From Asterionellopsis glacialis (lineage: Eukaryota > Bacillariophyta > Plagiogrammaphyceae > Rhaphoneidales > Asterionellopsidaceae): 21,479 nucleotides of DNA. Numbering within the stretch: position 1 is the first letter of the stretch; each line of letters opens with the position of its first letter. The notes below the pieces were generated by a model that saw only the letters and a list, made by a program, of their open reading frames with translations, searched no databases and had not been told where the DNA came from. Made by a program: the position numbers and the translations under genes. Where the stretch lies: the NCBI GenBank assembly GCA_014885115.2, contig WKLE02000155.1, forward strand, positions 1 through 21,479. Reading direction: 5' to 3'. Of the stretch, positions 1 through 10,639 are shown piece by piece.

Positions 1-559
1 AAGAAGTACCTCAGGAAATGTTATCTTCCTTTTAATATTTATGCTTGGATATTCTTTTATTGTTCCATCTTTATAGAGCTAATGTAAACAACCATTCAGA
101 ACTTTAATTTAGGACAAAGAACATACAATGAATTGTTATGACTTTAGAATCCATTATGATGGCAGAGGAAACTTGAGAATTTTGGTATGCAGTAATGACA
201 AAAAGGATGCAATGCTACGACTTTTGCTCATAGGCAAAATCACTAGTACCAAAACATAGGTACCAATCCTCATGTAGACAAAATTATTTTTGTTTACTAT
301 ACACCCTTTTGTAATGACATTTCTACAACTGTTCAACTTTAATGATACAATCAACTTTCAATGAGAAATGTTTTCATAAAGGTACTAAAAAATTATGGGA
401 TTTGTTCATATTCAATGATTCACACCCCTTTGTTCAGATTTAATGTGTGTATCCCTGAATTCTTGTTATTCAAGTAACCAATTTTTGTGATTTACTTAAT
501 TATATTGTACAGTCCCCACCCACATACTGTAAGTGATTGGCTTTACAGCACTCTTCAGT

Positions 560-599
560 CAAGCTTGGATTGCTTATATTTTTGAAATCTTCAAGCTTA
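560..599 (+). repeat. 40-bp dispersed repeat, copy 1
   Basis: This 40-bp segment matches 737-776 at 33 of 40 positions in direct orientation, 177 bp apart. Both copies begin with CAAGCTT and end with AAGCTTA, so the HindIII-like core is repeated inside each copy. Further similar text follows (a stretch ending in ATTGCTT or GTTGCTT), so the repeated unit is probably longer and diverged. Confidence 0.6.
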
Positions 600-736
600 A
601 ACACAAGTAGGTTGCTTATCTGTGGTTGTGTACCAAATGCAAGAAAGTGTTAATAATTAAACAATGAGATGACGATTTTTAAATGAGGAAATTCTGTTGG
701 GGTCTCAAAGTAAAATGAGCAATTTGATGAGGAAGG

Positions 737-776
737 CAAGCTTAGATTACTTAAAGTTCTGAAATTTCCAAGCTTA
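737..776 (+). repeat. 40-bp dispersed repeat, copy 2
   Basis: Second copy of the repeat at 560-599, with seven substitutions over 40 positions and no indels. An old local duplication is the simplest reading. Confidence 0.6.
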
Positions 777-1126
777 CAATAAGTAATTGCAGATTGCTTT
801 TTATGTGAGCATGGGCTGTAGTAGCAAAAGAAACAGATATAGCTCTAACAAAGACTCCAAATACTATTGATATTATGGTTTTCTTAAAGATGTTAAAACA
901 GTCCAACATCAATTTACCATTAAACAATCAAAGCATTGAAACATCTAAACACCTAAACACTTGGATATAAATACCATACATATAAAACAAGCAAATCAAG
1001 ATCAACTCTTTAAAAAAGTAAAAAGGTGTCACTGACACAGGAGGGGAATGTTCTTATCAACACTATAGTTATCCTTCTGATGTAGGGCCATTTCAACAGA
1101 AATGACCTTATTTATGTTTGTTTCAG

Positions 1127-1206
1127 GTCCAAAAGGAGCCAGAGCATTCAATATCAATGGTGAAACAATTCATTGTATGTTTGATATTTTTGTCAACCAG
1201 AAAACT
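1127..1206 (+). pseudogene. Exon remnant of a Pif1-type DNA helicase
   Basis: An 80-nt exon is bounded by a pyrimidine-rich acceptor ending TTTCAG (to 1126) and a consensus GTAAGT donor at 1207. It reads 26 full codons after two bases completing a split codon. The peptide contains AFNINGETIHCMF, closely matching the motif that follows Walker A in the Pif1/Helitron helicase superfamily (alanine-rich lead, FNI-G-TIH, then a hydrophobic). Pif1 proteins are 5'-to-3' DNA helicases; related helicases occur in Helitron transposons. No Walker A or DE-box exon was found nearby, and the following intron runs into the TIR element at 1440. I infer a broken gene, either a host Pif1 relative or a Helitron fragment. 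Confidence 0.6.
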
Positions 1207-1439
1207 GTAAGTGTATAGTTCCATTCATTCCATTATATCACCAGAAGTTTGTGTAATCCAAATAACAAGAAGAATACACTTGTAGTATTAGCATCACAGG
1301 TGAAAGAAACATGATCATATTATGAAAAATCTTAGGACCATAGGCAAAACATACTATCTCCTAATCAGCATATGGTGGCTGATCAGCATCATTTATGATG
1401 GGGTGGATTTCTGTTATAATCGAGTTCAAGATGACTACA

Positions 1440-1465
1440 TCACATAAAGTGAACCTCATATATTA
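1440..1465 (+). repeat. Left terminal inverted repeat
   Basis: The 26 bases match the reverse complement of 10640-10665 at 24 of 26 positions, with a perfect 14-base core ATAAAGTGAACCTC. The core is not simple AT repeat, and it falls outside all decayed coding regions of the element, which makes a chance pairing unlikely although not excluded in AT-rich DNA. Confidence 0.55.
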
Positions 1466-1709
1466 ATAATAGTGTGTATTCTAATATACTACTTATTGTG
1501 TATTGCATCACACAAATATTGTATATTAATATATGCACATCTCAAAAAGTTGTGCATTGAAATGCGTGATCAAAAACACAAAGTCATATTATGAGGTTGT
1601 ATTTTAAAACACAAATTACTAGTGTTTATAGGTACAATTATTTTTTCCAGTTATTCATAAAATTCACTGATTTTTACTAGTACTATTTTTTATGTGTTCA
1701 CTTACACAT

Positions 1710-3549
1710 CTACTTTTTTCCTAACATCATACTATTTGCAGCCTCAAAAGAGATCATATCATCATCATCATCAAAAGTAAGATCACAAACAAGTGAATCA
1801 GCACTAACTTGCTTTTCACCTATTTTTTCTGTACTTCCTTGTTTCTTGCATGGGTTCACATCCAATTCATAATTAAAATAGTTTGGCTTTTCCTCCATCT
1901 TCTTATACTTTATGTTGTACTCCTTTTTCAACCTAATAGCTTTATTCACCATATCAGTATAATATTGCAATCCTTCTACTAACCAACCTCCATTTCTTTT
2001 TGTATCATTCTTAGTAAATCTCAATTATTTGATAACTGGTTTAAATACCAATTCTCCATCCTCTTCAATAATGATGTTATAAATGACTGTTTGGATGGAA
2101 GCAATTTTTTTTTAGGTCATCTTCTGTGCTAAGGTTGTTCCTTCAAGTTCCTTCAGCTCTATTTCCAATGATTTTTTTTGCTTCTTTGCCATAGGTTGCT
2201 ATGTGCCAAATAATTGTAAGCACTATGACTTTTCTTTTCTGCACAAAAAGATGCAAAGTATGGTAAACATTTCCTCAAAGCATTCACATCACCTGGCCCC
2301 TTTTGACTCATTCTACACATTGCTTCCAATTTCTGTTTTTCTGTCATACCTTCATATGGTAACTGTAAGAATTGCAATAATGTTACCTTAATTCTCTGGC
2401 CTGTCTGATTACAGGAGTAATGTAGAAATTCCACTGCCTCCTTGTCTACCTCACATAAATTCAAATTTCCACCCCAAACATCTTTACGCTTCCAATTTTC
2501 ACCACCTGCCCATTCTTCTTTTATGAATTTGTCCAAAACATCCTTAGCAAAAGCACATGTATGGAACACCTGTGCTGCACTCATTGATTTCCCATGCACC
2601 TTACAAACAGCCATTGTAGGAAAGAATACCCACTTATAGCATACATACCAACAATACTCTTCACTTTGCCAACATAGTTTGACCTGATTTACCCAGTGGA
2701 TCCTGCTACTCCCTCCTTTTCAATAAAACCAATTATATTTCTGTACTCTCAAATCTGCCCTATTTTCACTTTTGATGACATACTGTATATATTTTTGGTA
2801 ATCATCAACAGTAACAGTGCTTGTTTTATCTGGTTCATCCAAAAATGCTATAACATATTTATCAAAATCTCATCCATCATTTTGTCTGCAGTCTGCAAGC
2901 ATCATCTCATCTTCTTCCAAATCATGAGTTACAGCCATTGATTTCTTCCCTCCAGAGCCAGACTTCTTTTTCATTGATCCTTTTACTGCCTTCCTTTTTT
3001 CCCACAGTCATCAATCTCTTATTGGACTTGGGTTGCTCAGTTACCTTTGTTGTCCTCCCTATTTTTGAAACCGTATTTGTTTCAACCTCCAATTCCTAGT
3101 ACTCATGATCAGAATCTTCACTTGTATTTTTGTCTTTGTCTTCTTCTTATTCCTTTCTGCTTCTGAGTTCCATTTTTCATGGGCTAAAGTCAGCTTTCTA
3201 TGTATTGGTACCTTAGATCCTGAACAAGGCAACCCCACTGGTGTCCTTCTCTTATGACCATGGTCCACCACCACAATAACATCATCTTCTTTGTGCTCCT
3301 TAGCATTGCTGTCAGCCCTGGTTGGTGATGATAATATTGATGCATCTAACATTGCAGGTGTTGATCCTTCACTGTTTGACTTACCTCTGTTGGATCTTCT
3401 CATAGGTGATTCTGGTGTCTTATTTGCTGAACAGCCAATACTTTTGAGTGGTGGCATGTCATTTTGCTATCTTTCTATTCCTTGTCCTCTGCACCATTCA
3501 TCAAATTTTGTGGCTATTTTCTTCAAACAATTTGTTTATTCAATGTCAT
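1710..3549 (-). pseudogene. Gene A of the TIR element, decayed, unknown function
   Basis: Not recognised. Coding can be followed leftward from about 3549 through several frames: a start at 3549, a segment beginning before 3457 and interrupted by a TAG just upstream of the Met at 3457, a frameshift near 3140, another stretch to about 2640, the best-preserved block at 2614-2159 (151 residues from its Met), then a frame from about 2180 to 1710 with stops near 2117 and 2027. The N-terminal third is Lys/Ser/Glu-rich and probably disordered. The central block has a Cys-Lys-Val-His start, conserved-looking Trp residues (EEWAGGENWKRKDVWGG) and a leucine-rich stretch. The C-terminal part contains a Lys/Glu-rich, helix-prone segment and ends in an acidic run of five Asp. 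The stops and shifts argue for an old non-functional copy. It diverges from gene B. Confidence 0.5.
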
Positions 3550-4096
3550 GTAATTTCTCTTGTAACAACAAACAAACACAGAAACTCTCACAAAACATCC
3601 TGTGGTATATGTGTCTTTGTATTTTAGAATACTTATACTTTTTGTTTTTGTTTCATAGGTATTCTCACTTTGTAGATTTAAATATTTATGCTTTTCATTT
3701 TTCTATTGTAGGTGCTCATGTACTCATCACCAATCACATTACTACACATTTTTGAACTGAAAATTTGTTTTGCACATAATATCACTCTCTACAATACAAA
3801 TCAAATGGAACTCTACTCTTCTACATAAAAAATACTGCACTCATTGTTGTATATTAGATCACTTGATATATTACAAAATCAATCTCATGATAACTAGTAA
3901 AGAGTATTACATAACCCACTAATTTCTGGTATTAATCCTACGTAGATACTTGGATGACACATGTACCCAAGCTAATATTTATTGACCTGTGACAATCCAT
4001 GCACAGAAGCAACTTCAAGTTATATACCTGGTACTGTACAGCTACATACCTGGTACTGAAATAATAGGGAATTCTCATATGTACAATCCAGTAATA
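3550..4096. other. Spacer between divergent genes A and B
   Basis: No coding region was supported here. This is where promoters of the two divergent genes would be expected. It contains the 22-bp-period repeat at 4025-4058. A plus-strand open frame running in from 3291 lacks an ATG start and lies antisense to gene A, so it is not called. Confidence 0.5.
4025..4058 (+). repeat. Tandem pair of TACCTGGTACTG
   Basis: The 12-mer TACCTGGTACTG occurs at 4025-4036 and again at 4047-4058, a 22-bp period. It lies 40-70 bp upstream of the first open codon of gene B. The same GGTAC core is clustered upstream of the kinase gene at 17138-17433, so it may be a promoter motif or a small repeat family. Confidence 0.6.
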
Positions 4097-7000
4097 AACA
4101 TACTGTAGCAACAAAGAAACTCCCTCCAGCAGTGCAGCTTGGAGGGACCCCATTTCTATCAACAGCAAAGAACAACAACATGAATTTATCACAGTGAACG
4201 CAGATGACTACAATGGCATGATATCTGCAGCTTATGACAATGTTATATCATTGTGCCCAAACATTGAATCAAAGAACAACATAATATGGAAAAAAAAACT
4301 GTCTGATTCTTGTTATCAAAGAGATGGAAGTTGCTCCAAAAGAGGAGATGCACTATTGTTATTTGGTTGCTGCATATACATGATTTTTGGTTGTATCAAT
4401 CAAGTTCATCTCCTCCAATGCCTTGATAGGCATCTGCATTATACCATTCATCCATCAGAATTGGACAATCTCATATCAGATTGCTATTTGGTTGACTTAT
4501 CATTTGATGAAAAAATAATAATTCTGTACCTACCTAACAAAGACTACATCAACAAGGCGCCCATTTTTGTCATGAATTGATTTCCAGTAACCAACATAAA
4601 GGACTTGGATGTTGATAAAATTGTCACATTCCTTGAATCATCATCCACAATTTCAGACTGCAACTGCAGATCAAAATGGCTAGACCTAATATTCTCTCCA
4701 AAGAATATTACAGACAATTCAATCAATGAAAATGTCCACCTTCCAAAGATTATGGTGAAACACAATAATGTTCCAGGTTGGAATTTCAATAATATTTTAT
4801 CACAAAATATTGCATCAATGGCTACAAAGCTTACCAAAATTGTAAATTATCTTGTTGCAAAATCATTGTATGAATTCAAAAAACATCCATTCTCTGACAA
4901 GAATGTCATAAAATTGTTTGTGATTTCCTTGATGAGACAGAAGGTTTGCAATAGGAATTTTTCTCTGGGACAACAAATATTATGCCAAATTTATCCATTG
5001 GATTAACTGGTGGATTTCCAACCATCCATTTGAATGCTTACATTGATCTTGGCAATGATCAAGATAGTCCACAAAATTGCAATGTATCATTTTGTTGAAT
5101 CAGAAAAATTCATCACAACATGGAATCCAAAGAGAAGGTACATGAAGATCATCATGATACAGTGCAAAAAGTAAGAAAAGATGGCTGTCACAATCTTTAA
5201 GTATTACAAACATATCTGCATTGAGCACCAAACAATGGTGGTAGAGAACACAACTTAGAATTGACCAACTACAAAGAGAAGTCAAATCATTCAACATTAA
5301 AAACTGAGCCTGTGATAATTCAGATGATGTAAATTACCAGCGGGTACATATCGGAGGATATTCTGGTAAATGTTTGAGAGAGGGTGTTCATCAACTTGGC
5401 ACATTTGAGGATGTAAAAACGGAGATTAGCACTTTCATTGATAAGTGCTCAGGAAAAAGATTGCACCCAGATGTTACGTTGTACAGTTTTGATGGATCAA
5501 ATCATTCAGGTACACTGAAGGATGGTAGATGTTACAAGGTGGTTGCACCCTTTTAGGACAAATGTCAGGGTTTTTATTTGTTATATGCTTCAACCATTCT
5601 TGATTGGCTCCAGCAAATACCAAGGAACATGTATGAGATTGCCGACATGTTGTATACACTTATCTGGACTCCAAGTCCTGTGGCATAGCTAGATATACAT
5701 TTTTTACTAGCCTCTCCTCAGATTGATCAACATGGAAATATTCCAATGATGGTTGCTTGTTTAAAAGAAACCTTAACCATTATGGTACAATATCTGGTGG
5801 TCCATATTGTCATTTTCAACCAAGTATAGGCAAACCTTTTGGTGCTACAACAGTAATCAAGTCAATACACAGCTTGGTATGCATTCTGACAAGTGCGCAC
5901 CACACTCAGAAAGATATTACAATACAAACTTTGGTGGAAACAATGTCCAATAAAGTTTTAAATGGCAGTCTGTATGGTGCTGGTGACCTAATATCACATC
6001 ATATTGTTGCAATATCATCCCTTAGTACAGGAATGATTCCAACTCAGTTTTGCATCAATGCTGTCTGTTGTGACGCAAACAATACTACAGAATATTTTGT
6101 AAGAAAGGGGATTATGTCAAGCATGCAATGGTTGAAATTAATGGATTACCTTTACCAATCTTTCAACAAAAAATACACAAGTCATTTACAGCAAATGCAG
6201 TCTGTGAATACTGGAGAGATGTGAGAATTCAAAGCATTGGGCAAACTGAACTTATATGGTATGATACTGTAATTGAGGGACAATATAGATTTTTCCCAAT
6301 TGGAGAAACCATATCATACAGTAGGGGTGATGGTCTTGATCAAAAGGATATAGATTGCTACAGTTGTTCTGTAAAAACCTCATTGAGTTGGTGGACAATA
6401 AAGGACAGGCCAGTACCACCTATGGTTGAGAGTTACTTGATTGTTATGAAGGATGACAACTGTAAGAAAAGTCACAAGAATTGTCAAAACCGTTTGAAGT
6501 AATCATCAAACAAGAAGAAGCTTAAGATGAAAGTAACTTTAGAAAACTGTTTGCCAACAAGGTGGAGATCAAAATCACTACACAAATCATCCAAAAGCAA
6601 GGCCTGTTGTTTAATGTTTGAATTGAAAAATAGAAGTCAGAAAGAAAAATTCAGCAACATGCTTACTGCTGATAAACTTATGCAAGACTGGAATAATTTC
6701 AAAGATGCTGACAGTGATTATGAGATTGACAAAGACAAATTTATTGCTGATCCAGAAATATTTGTGAGTTCCATATTCTATTCATTAGATTGTATACCCA
6801 TTGTTCCCACTCCACTGTCTCTGATCTTTCTTCCTCAAAGCCCATGCTGTACTATCAATCTTCTGCAAATGTTTGTGTATGTTACAAGAAAGTACCACTT
6901 TACTCTTCAAGAACTCTTTGAGAAATATCCTCATCTTATGAGACAACAAAGATAAAGGGTGATCATTGTCCATAACCACTGACGGAAGGCACTACAATCA

Positions 7001-7318
7001 GGGTAACTGGACATTTCCTTGCAGTTTGTTGTCTAATGGTACCTACAAAACCAAGCACAACAGTCAGAATGCTCTAATGTTATATGTAATTGTTCAGGAA
7101 AATTTGACATACCTTTTGGAGCATACAAAGGTGGACAAAAAGGTGTACTCATTGATGTTGGAAACAGAAATAAAGACAGATTGAAACAAGACTGGATTTG
7201 GTTATTTAGACATGAGAACACTGTCAGATGTATTCTGTGCAAAAGTTTAATGGAAGAATACAACAAAGAAGAGTGCAATCAGAACCTACTGGCATTTATT
7301 TTATTTGAAATAAAGTAA
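4097..7318 (+). pseudogene. Gene B of the TIR element, decayed large protein
   Basis: Not recognised. About 1070 codons can be followed: 4097-5006 in one frame with a single TGA (4578-4580); a shifted frame about 4966-5200 with one TGA; about 5192-5689 in one frame with several stops, including a TAG at 5554-5556, and a helix-prone segment (QLRIDQLQREVKSFN); then 5757-6224, 6128-6502, 6527-6955 and a last frame to the TAA at 7316-7318. The final part has Cys motifs (CNC at about 7085, then CILC near the end) with aromatic and basic residues between them, resembling a zinc-binding domain. Another block has SWWTIKDRPVPPM. No DDE, HUH or tyrosine-recombinase signature was identified by eye, but as the largest gene of the element it is the best candidate for its transposase. 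No clear ATG start remains. Confidence 0.5.
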
Positions 7319-7368
7319 AACTATTATATAAATACAAAAACTAACAACAATCAGCCCAAGACTGATCT

Positions 7369-7804
7369 TCAAGAATCATCATCTAAACTGTTGCTGTTAC
7401 TATGAAACCCTTCATTATCTTGAGTTTCAAAAAAATTATTTGTTGTAGTGTTGTGAATTGACATTTCCTCTTCTTCCATTGCAAATGTACTTTGATATGT
7501 TGTTTTTTTGCAAAATTTTCAATGTTGACAGTATTTTCTTGTCAGATGATGCTGACAACAAATTGTCATTGTTGTATTTGTTTGAGATATAATATGATTT
7601 CTTTTTTGGAGGTATGTTAAGTTTTGAGGATCCAGATGATGAATCAGAATCTGATGGGAAGTTTGTAGTATGCGGTGTGACTATAATTGGGATGTCATCA
7701 TCAGATGAAGATGAATCCAAAAATCTATTTCTAATGGTCAATATTGCAGTGTCAACTTTGAGTGTGTATTTGTAATGGGTACAATGATTTGACATTTGTG
7801 TCAT
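7369..7804 (-). pseudogene. Gene C of the TIR element, small acidic Ser/Asp-rich protein
   Basis: Not recognised. From an ATG at 7804-7802 the frame reads about 122 residues to a stop at 7436, with an N-terminal Cys/His-containing segment followed by low-complexity runs (DSSSSDDD, SDSDSSSGSS) and a short PPKKK basic patch. A second frame over the last part gives a more protein-like C-terminus containing EEEE and DDDS and ending at 7369, so a frameshift around 7500, next to a run of seven A, probably truncated the product. Composition suggests an intrinsically disordered acidic protein. It converges with gene B, whose stop is only 50 bp away. Confidence 0.45.
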
Positions 7805-8150
7805 TCCAAGTTGTAAGAACAATCAAATGGTTGTTTAGGAAAATTTTGGTAAAGTGTCAGCAGTAGCATTCTTGCTGTTGGTGCTTTACTTTCTAGTACT
7901 GTACAGTACACTGTACTAAAGAACATACATGTGAATTGATGTAACCAAAAAAAATTCCTTAAAAGAAATTCAAATCAAGAGCAGGTCATCTGATGTAATA
8001 TAATCAGATGAGTATTGTATGCTCTATTTTGTCTAACAAATTATGTGAAATGAGTTTGAGAGAGGATGCTGTGTTACAACAGTAACATTGTATATCTCAG
8101 AGTATTGCTTGTTTTAGAGAGTAAAAGTGCTCTACAATGGTAGTTGAGTT
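7805..8150. other. Gap between gene C and the LINE insertion, with GTAC palindromes
   Basis: No gene is visible. At 7896-7909 there is a perfect 14-bp palindrome GTACTGTACAGTAC, overlapping a second one (GTACAG, four bases, CTGTAC) that ends at 7916. These could form a small cruciform or be paired binding sites. The gap ends at the 18-bp target duplication. Confidence 0.5.
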
Positions 8151-8168
8151 TGGCACAACTCATTACTA
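8151..8168 (+). repeat. Target-site duplication, left copy (18 bp)
   Basis: TGGCACAACTCATTACTA here is identical to 10447-10464. The two copies directly bracket the LINE. Because the LINE is on the minus strand, this copy lies at its 3' end, next to the TA/TAA tail. Confidence 0.85.
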
Positions 8169-8667
8169 TATATATAATAATAATAAACTCTAAACCGTTA
8201 CTAAACTACTGAGCGTTAATAAAGTAATATGCTTTGTTGTGACATCTGAGTCATGCCAAATTGGGTAACACAGTGCACACGGGTTTGATAATGATCTCTT
8301 TTGTATAAAGAGACTGTGTCTACAACTTGGAATCGTTATCCAATCCCAGTTGCCATAATAGGTTGTTCTTCCATTGCTACTAATGCTGTCTGTAGATTCT
8401 CGTATCAGGCTTGCAGCATATGAATTGAGTCATTGACTCTATCACTCACTGATCTCATAAAGTATCTCCATTGAATTTTGGCTGGGAAACTGTGTCTTCT
8501 ATCATACTCTTGTCGGACTTTTGCTTTCATATTATCCAGTGTAATGATTTCTTCCTCTTCCTTATCATGTCCATAAATATCTTTATTGCAAAATTTCCAC
8601 GTGGAAAAGGCTATTTCATGTAATCCTTTAATTACTATCTTGCTCCAAGTGAGTTTGTTATGATATT
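8169..8667 (-). other. 3' untranslated region and tail of the LINE
   Basis: About 500 nt follow the stop of the RNase H frame. No open frame of note is present. The terminal 18 nt are TATATATATAATAATAAT on the plus strand, that is a TTA/TA tail in the element's own orientation, instead of poly(A). Confidence 0.6.
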
Positions 8668-10446
8668 TCAGTTTATCTTTTTGTCATGCTTACTTCTGTC
8701 TTTGTAATATTCATCCTGTGCTTGTGCCCATTGTTTTGACATCCATCCTTTTAACAAGTGTTCCCATCCTATGGCATTTTGTTCTTCAACTGCTTCCTGA
8801 AGCATGTGGTTGTACTTGGTGGGATTTAAGGGTGTTGTTATATTTTCGAATGGCTCCCCTTTGGACCACTTTACAAGATTTGTTTGAATTATCTGGACTA
8901 TAGGTCTGTATGTATGTTTCTTTCTTAATGTTGACATAAGATGGAGAATCTGTTTGAGTAACTGTTCTCTTCTATGTGGGTTGGGACACTGAAATACATG
9001 TATGCATGATTCATCATGTTCTGACTGACAGCTTCCACATTTTGCATTGTTGTTATTATGATAGAATTTGGTTCGTGACCCTACGGGTAGCCACTCACAT
9101 GTGAATCTATGGATGAATTGTTTTAGGCCTGGTTGTTGTTGTTTAATTGCTATTTCGAAAGAGTACCAATCTATAGTCTCCCAGATATTAGAATTCCAGC
9201 TGTATTTGGCATTCCTGTACTTTTGTATTGGTGTTAAATGTATTGGGTCTTCTATTTGTTGTGTCATGTTGGATGTTATTCTCCTGCCTGCTATGGTTAG
9301 AGAGATACTTGTTGTTGGAAATGGTGGATGATTTTCTTGGCTAGGTACACATGCTTTGTAGGCAAATTCTGATAGTCCATCGGCTGCTACGTTCATCTGC
9401 GCTGGGTGTGATAATTCATCGATTGATGCATAGTCTTCTTGATATCCTTTAATCCACATCGGTATTATATCAGACTGGATGGATGCTATTGCATGTCGTA
9501 GGAGCGATTCAACATCATAGTCTGCTGTAATGTATCGTGCTGTGCCTCTTAGTGGTTTAAGTGCTTGATTGACTTTTTTCACACATTTGACATTATTGTA
9601 ATATGCTCTCAATTTTACCCGCGTTGTGGATATAATATAATAGGTGCAAATTTGGAGAATGTAGATGATCATGGACGTAATGCCGTATAGTTCTGCCTGA
9701 TGAGAAGTGAGTGTGTTTATGGTGCCGTGAACAGGGCCCATGCCCTCTGCTAGTAGGTCACCTGTCTCAGTTTCTAGGATCCATCCATATGTTCCTCCTG
9801 TTTCCTTCTTTGACCCATCTGAAGCTACTATTAATTTATGTCCTGCCATGATTAGTTCTGCAATTTCCTTGTCGGTCCCTATCGTTTCTATGTATCTTAG
9901 TAGATCCTGAATAGCTTCTGGAAGAGTGTTTTTGTAATGAGTGAAAGACCTGGGTTCTTCATGTTCATGTTCTTGTTGAAATTGAATTCTTGAAATTTTA
10001 ATCTTGCCGCCTCAAACAGGACTCTTAACAGGTATTACTATGTCGGGAAGCATGGATTCTTCTTCTGTGTTGAGATTGTATTGGTTTCTATGTGTACCTG
10101 ATGGGAATAATTTGTGGTAGAGGCCCTTAATGGGTGATTCTTTGTAGAGCATTGTTGTGGCTGGGTCAATTACAATAGGGTAAACTCTGTCTGTGAGCGT
10201 ATCCAGTCTCTGAGAGGTTGTTCATTTTGTATGGTCTTGTGGATGATGTTAGGAATGTTTGTGTTAGAGCCTTTTTCCAAGCTGACCAGCATTTCAGTGA
10301 TGGGTAGGATTGACGTGGCCATAGTAATTTTGACTCACATGGTTGACTGTTCCCTGTTAGGAATTTCTCTTCAATGTGGTGACCTATAGGATCCGTGATG
10401 TCTGCTATTGTCAGGACATGTAAGTACAATCAACATGCATTGATCC
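8668..10446 (-). pseudogene. LINE ORF2 C-terminal part: RT connector, RNase H, CCHC-like motif
   Basis: Three pieces read as one protein: 10446-10166 (post-RT connector containing LHVLTIADITDPIG and KLLWPRQSYPSLKCW), a frameshift near 10166, then an open frame to 8668 broken only by a TGA at 10014-10012. A TGA also occurs at about 10432-10430. The RNase H fold is shown by ASDGSKKETGGTYGW (first catalytic Asp), HQAELYGI (catalytic Glu) and NVAADGLSEFA (last Asp). The strand-4 catalytic Asp is missing: the place where TDN is usual reads YYNNVKCV. A CxxC...H...C cluster (CGSCQSEHDESCIHVFQC) follows, as in related elements. In LINEs the RNase H removes RNA during second-strand synthesis. The longest clean frame starts at an internal Met at 9849. 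Confidence 0.8.
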
Positions 10447-10464
10447 TGGCACAACTCATTACTA
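10447..10464 (+). repeat. Target-site duplication, right copy (18 bp)
   Basis: This is an identical 18-bp copy of 8151-8168, at the 5' end of the minus-strand LINE. Coding sequence of the element begins directly next to it. Confidence 0.85.
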
Positions 10465-10639
10465 ACCAGCAAAATGTGACCATTGAGTCAAGGAATGTTT
10501 GTGTGAGTAGGAAGTTTTTCTGTAAGAATTTTGTAAAAAAATATTTGTGTATTGGAATATGTGAATAAAACACAGAATTGTGTAAGCATATAAGGGAATA
10601 CACAAGAAACAATTGTATATTAATATACAATTTGTATAA

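Larger units (their letters stand above)
1..1126. other. AT-rich region without a recognisable gene
   Basis: I see no supportable coding region here in any frame; open frames are short and lack protein-like composition. The only structured elements are the two diverged 40-bp repeats at 560-599 and 737-776. An exon carrying the Walker A motif would be expected upstream of the helicase exon at 1127 if that gene were complete; I could not find one, so the helicase is probably a remnant. Confidence 0.6.
8169..10446 (-). mobile_element. 5'-truncated non-LTR retrotransposon (RNase H-bearing LINE)
   Basis: The insertion is 2278 bp, flanked by a perfect 18-bp duplication, and reads on the minus strand. 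Its 3' end (low coordinate) carries a short TA/TAA simple-sequence tail at 8169-8186. Coding sequence runs right up to the 5' junction at 10446, so the endonuclease and reverse transcriptase were lost by 5' truncation, as is usual for target-primed reverse transcription. What remains is the segment after the RT, an RNase H domain and a Cys/His motif. It inserted into the outer TIR element, so it is younger than that element, yet its frame already carries nonsense codons and a frameshift. Confidence 0.8.

Noticed and set aside
3291..3755. 154-codon plus-strand open frame
   Set aside because: It begins with GTG, lies antisense to gene A, and has hydrophobic, low-complexity composition with no domain; the minus strand reads better.
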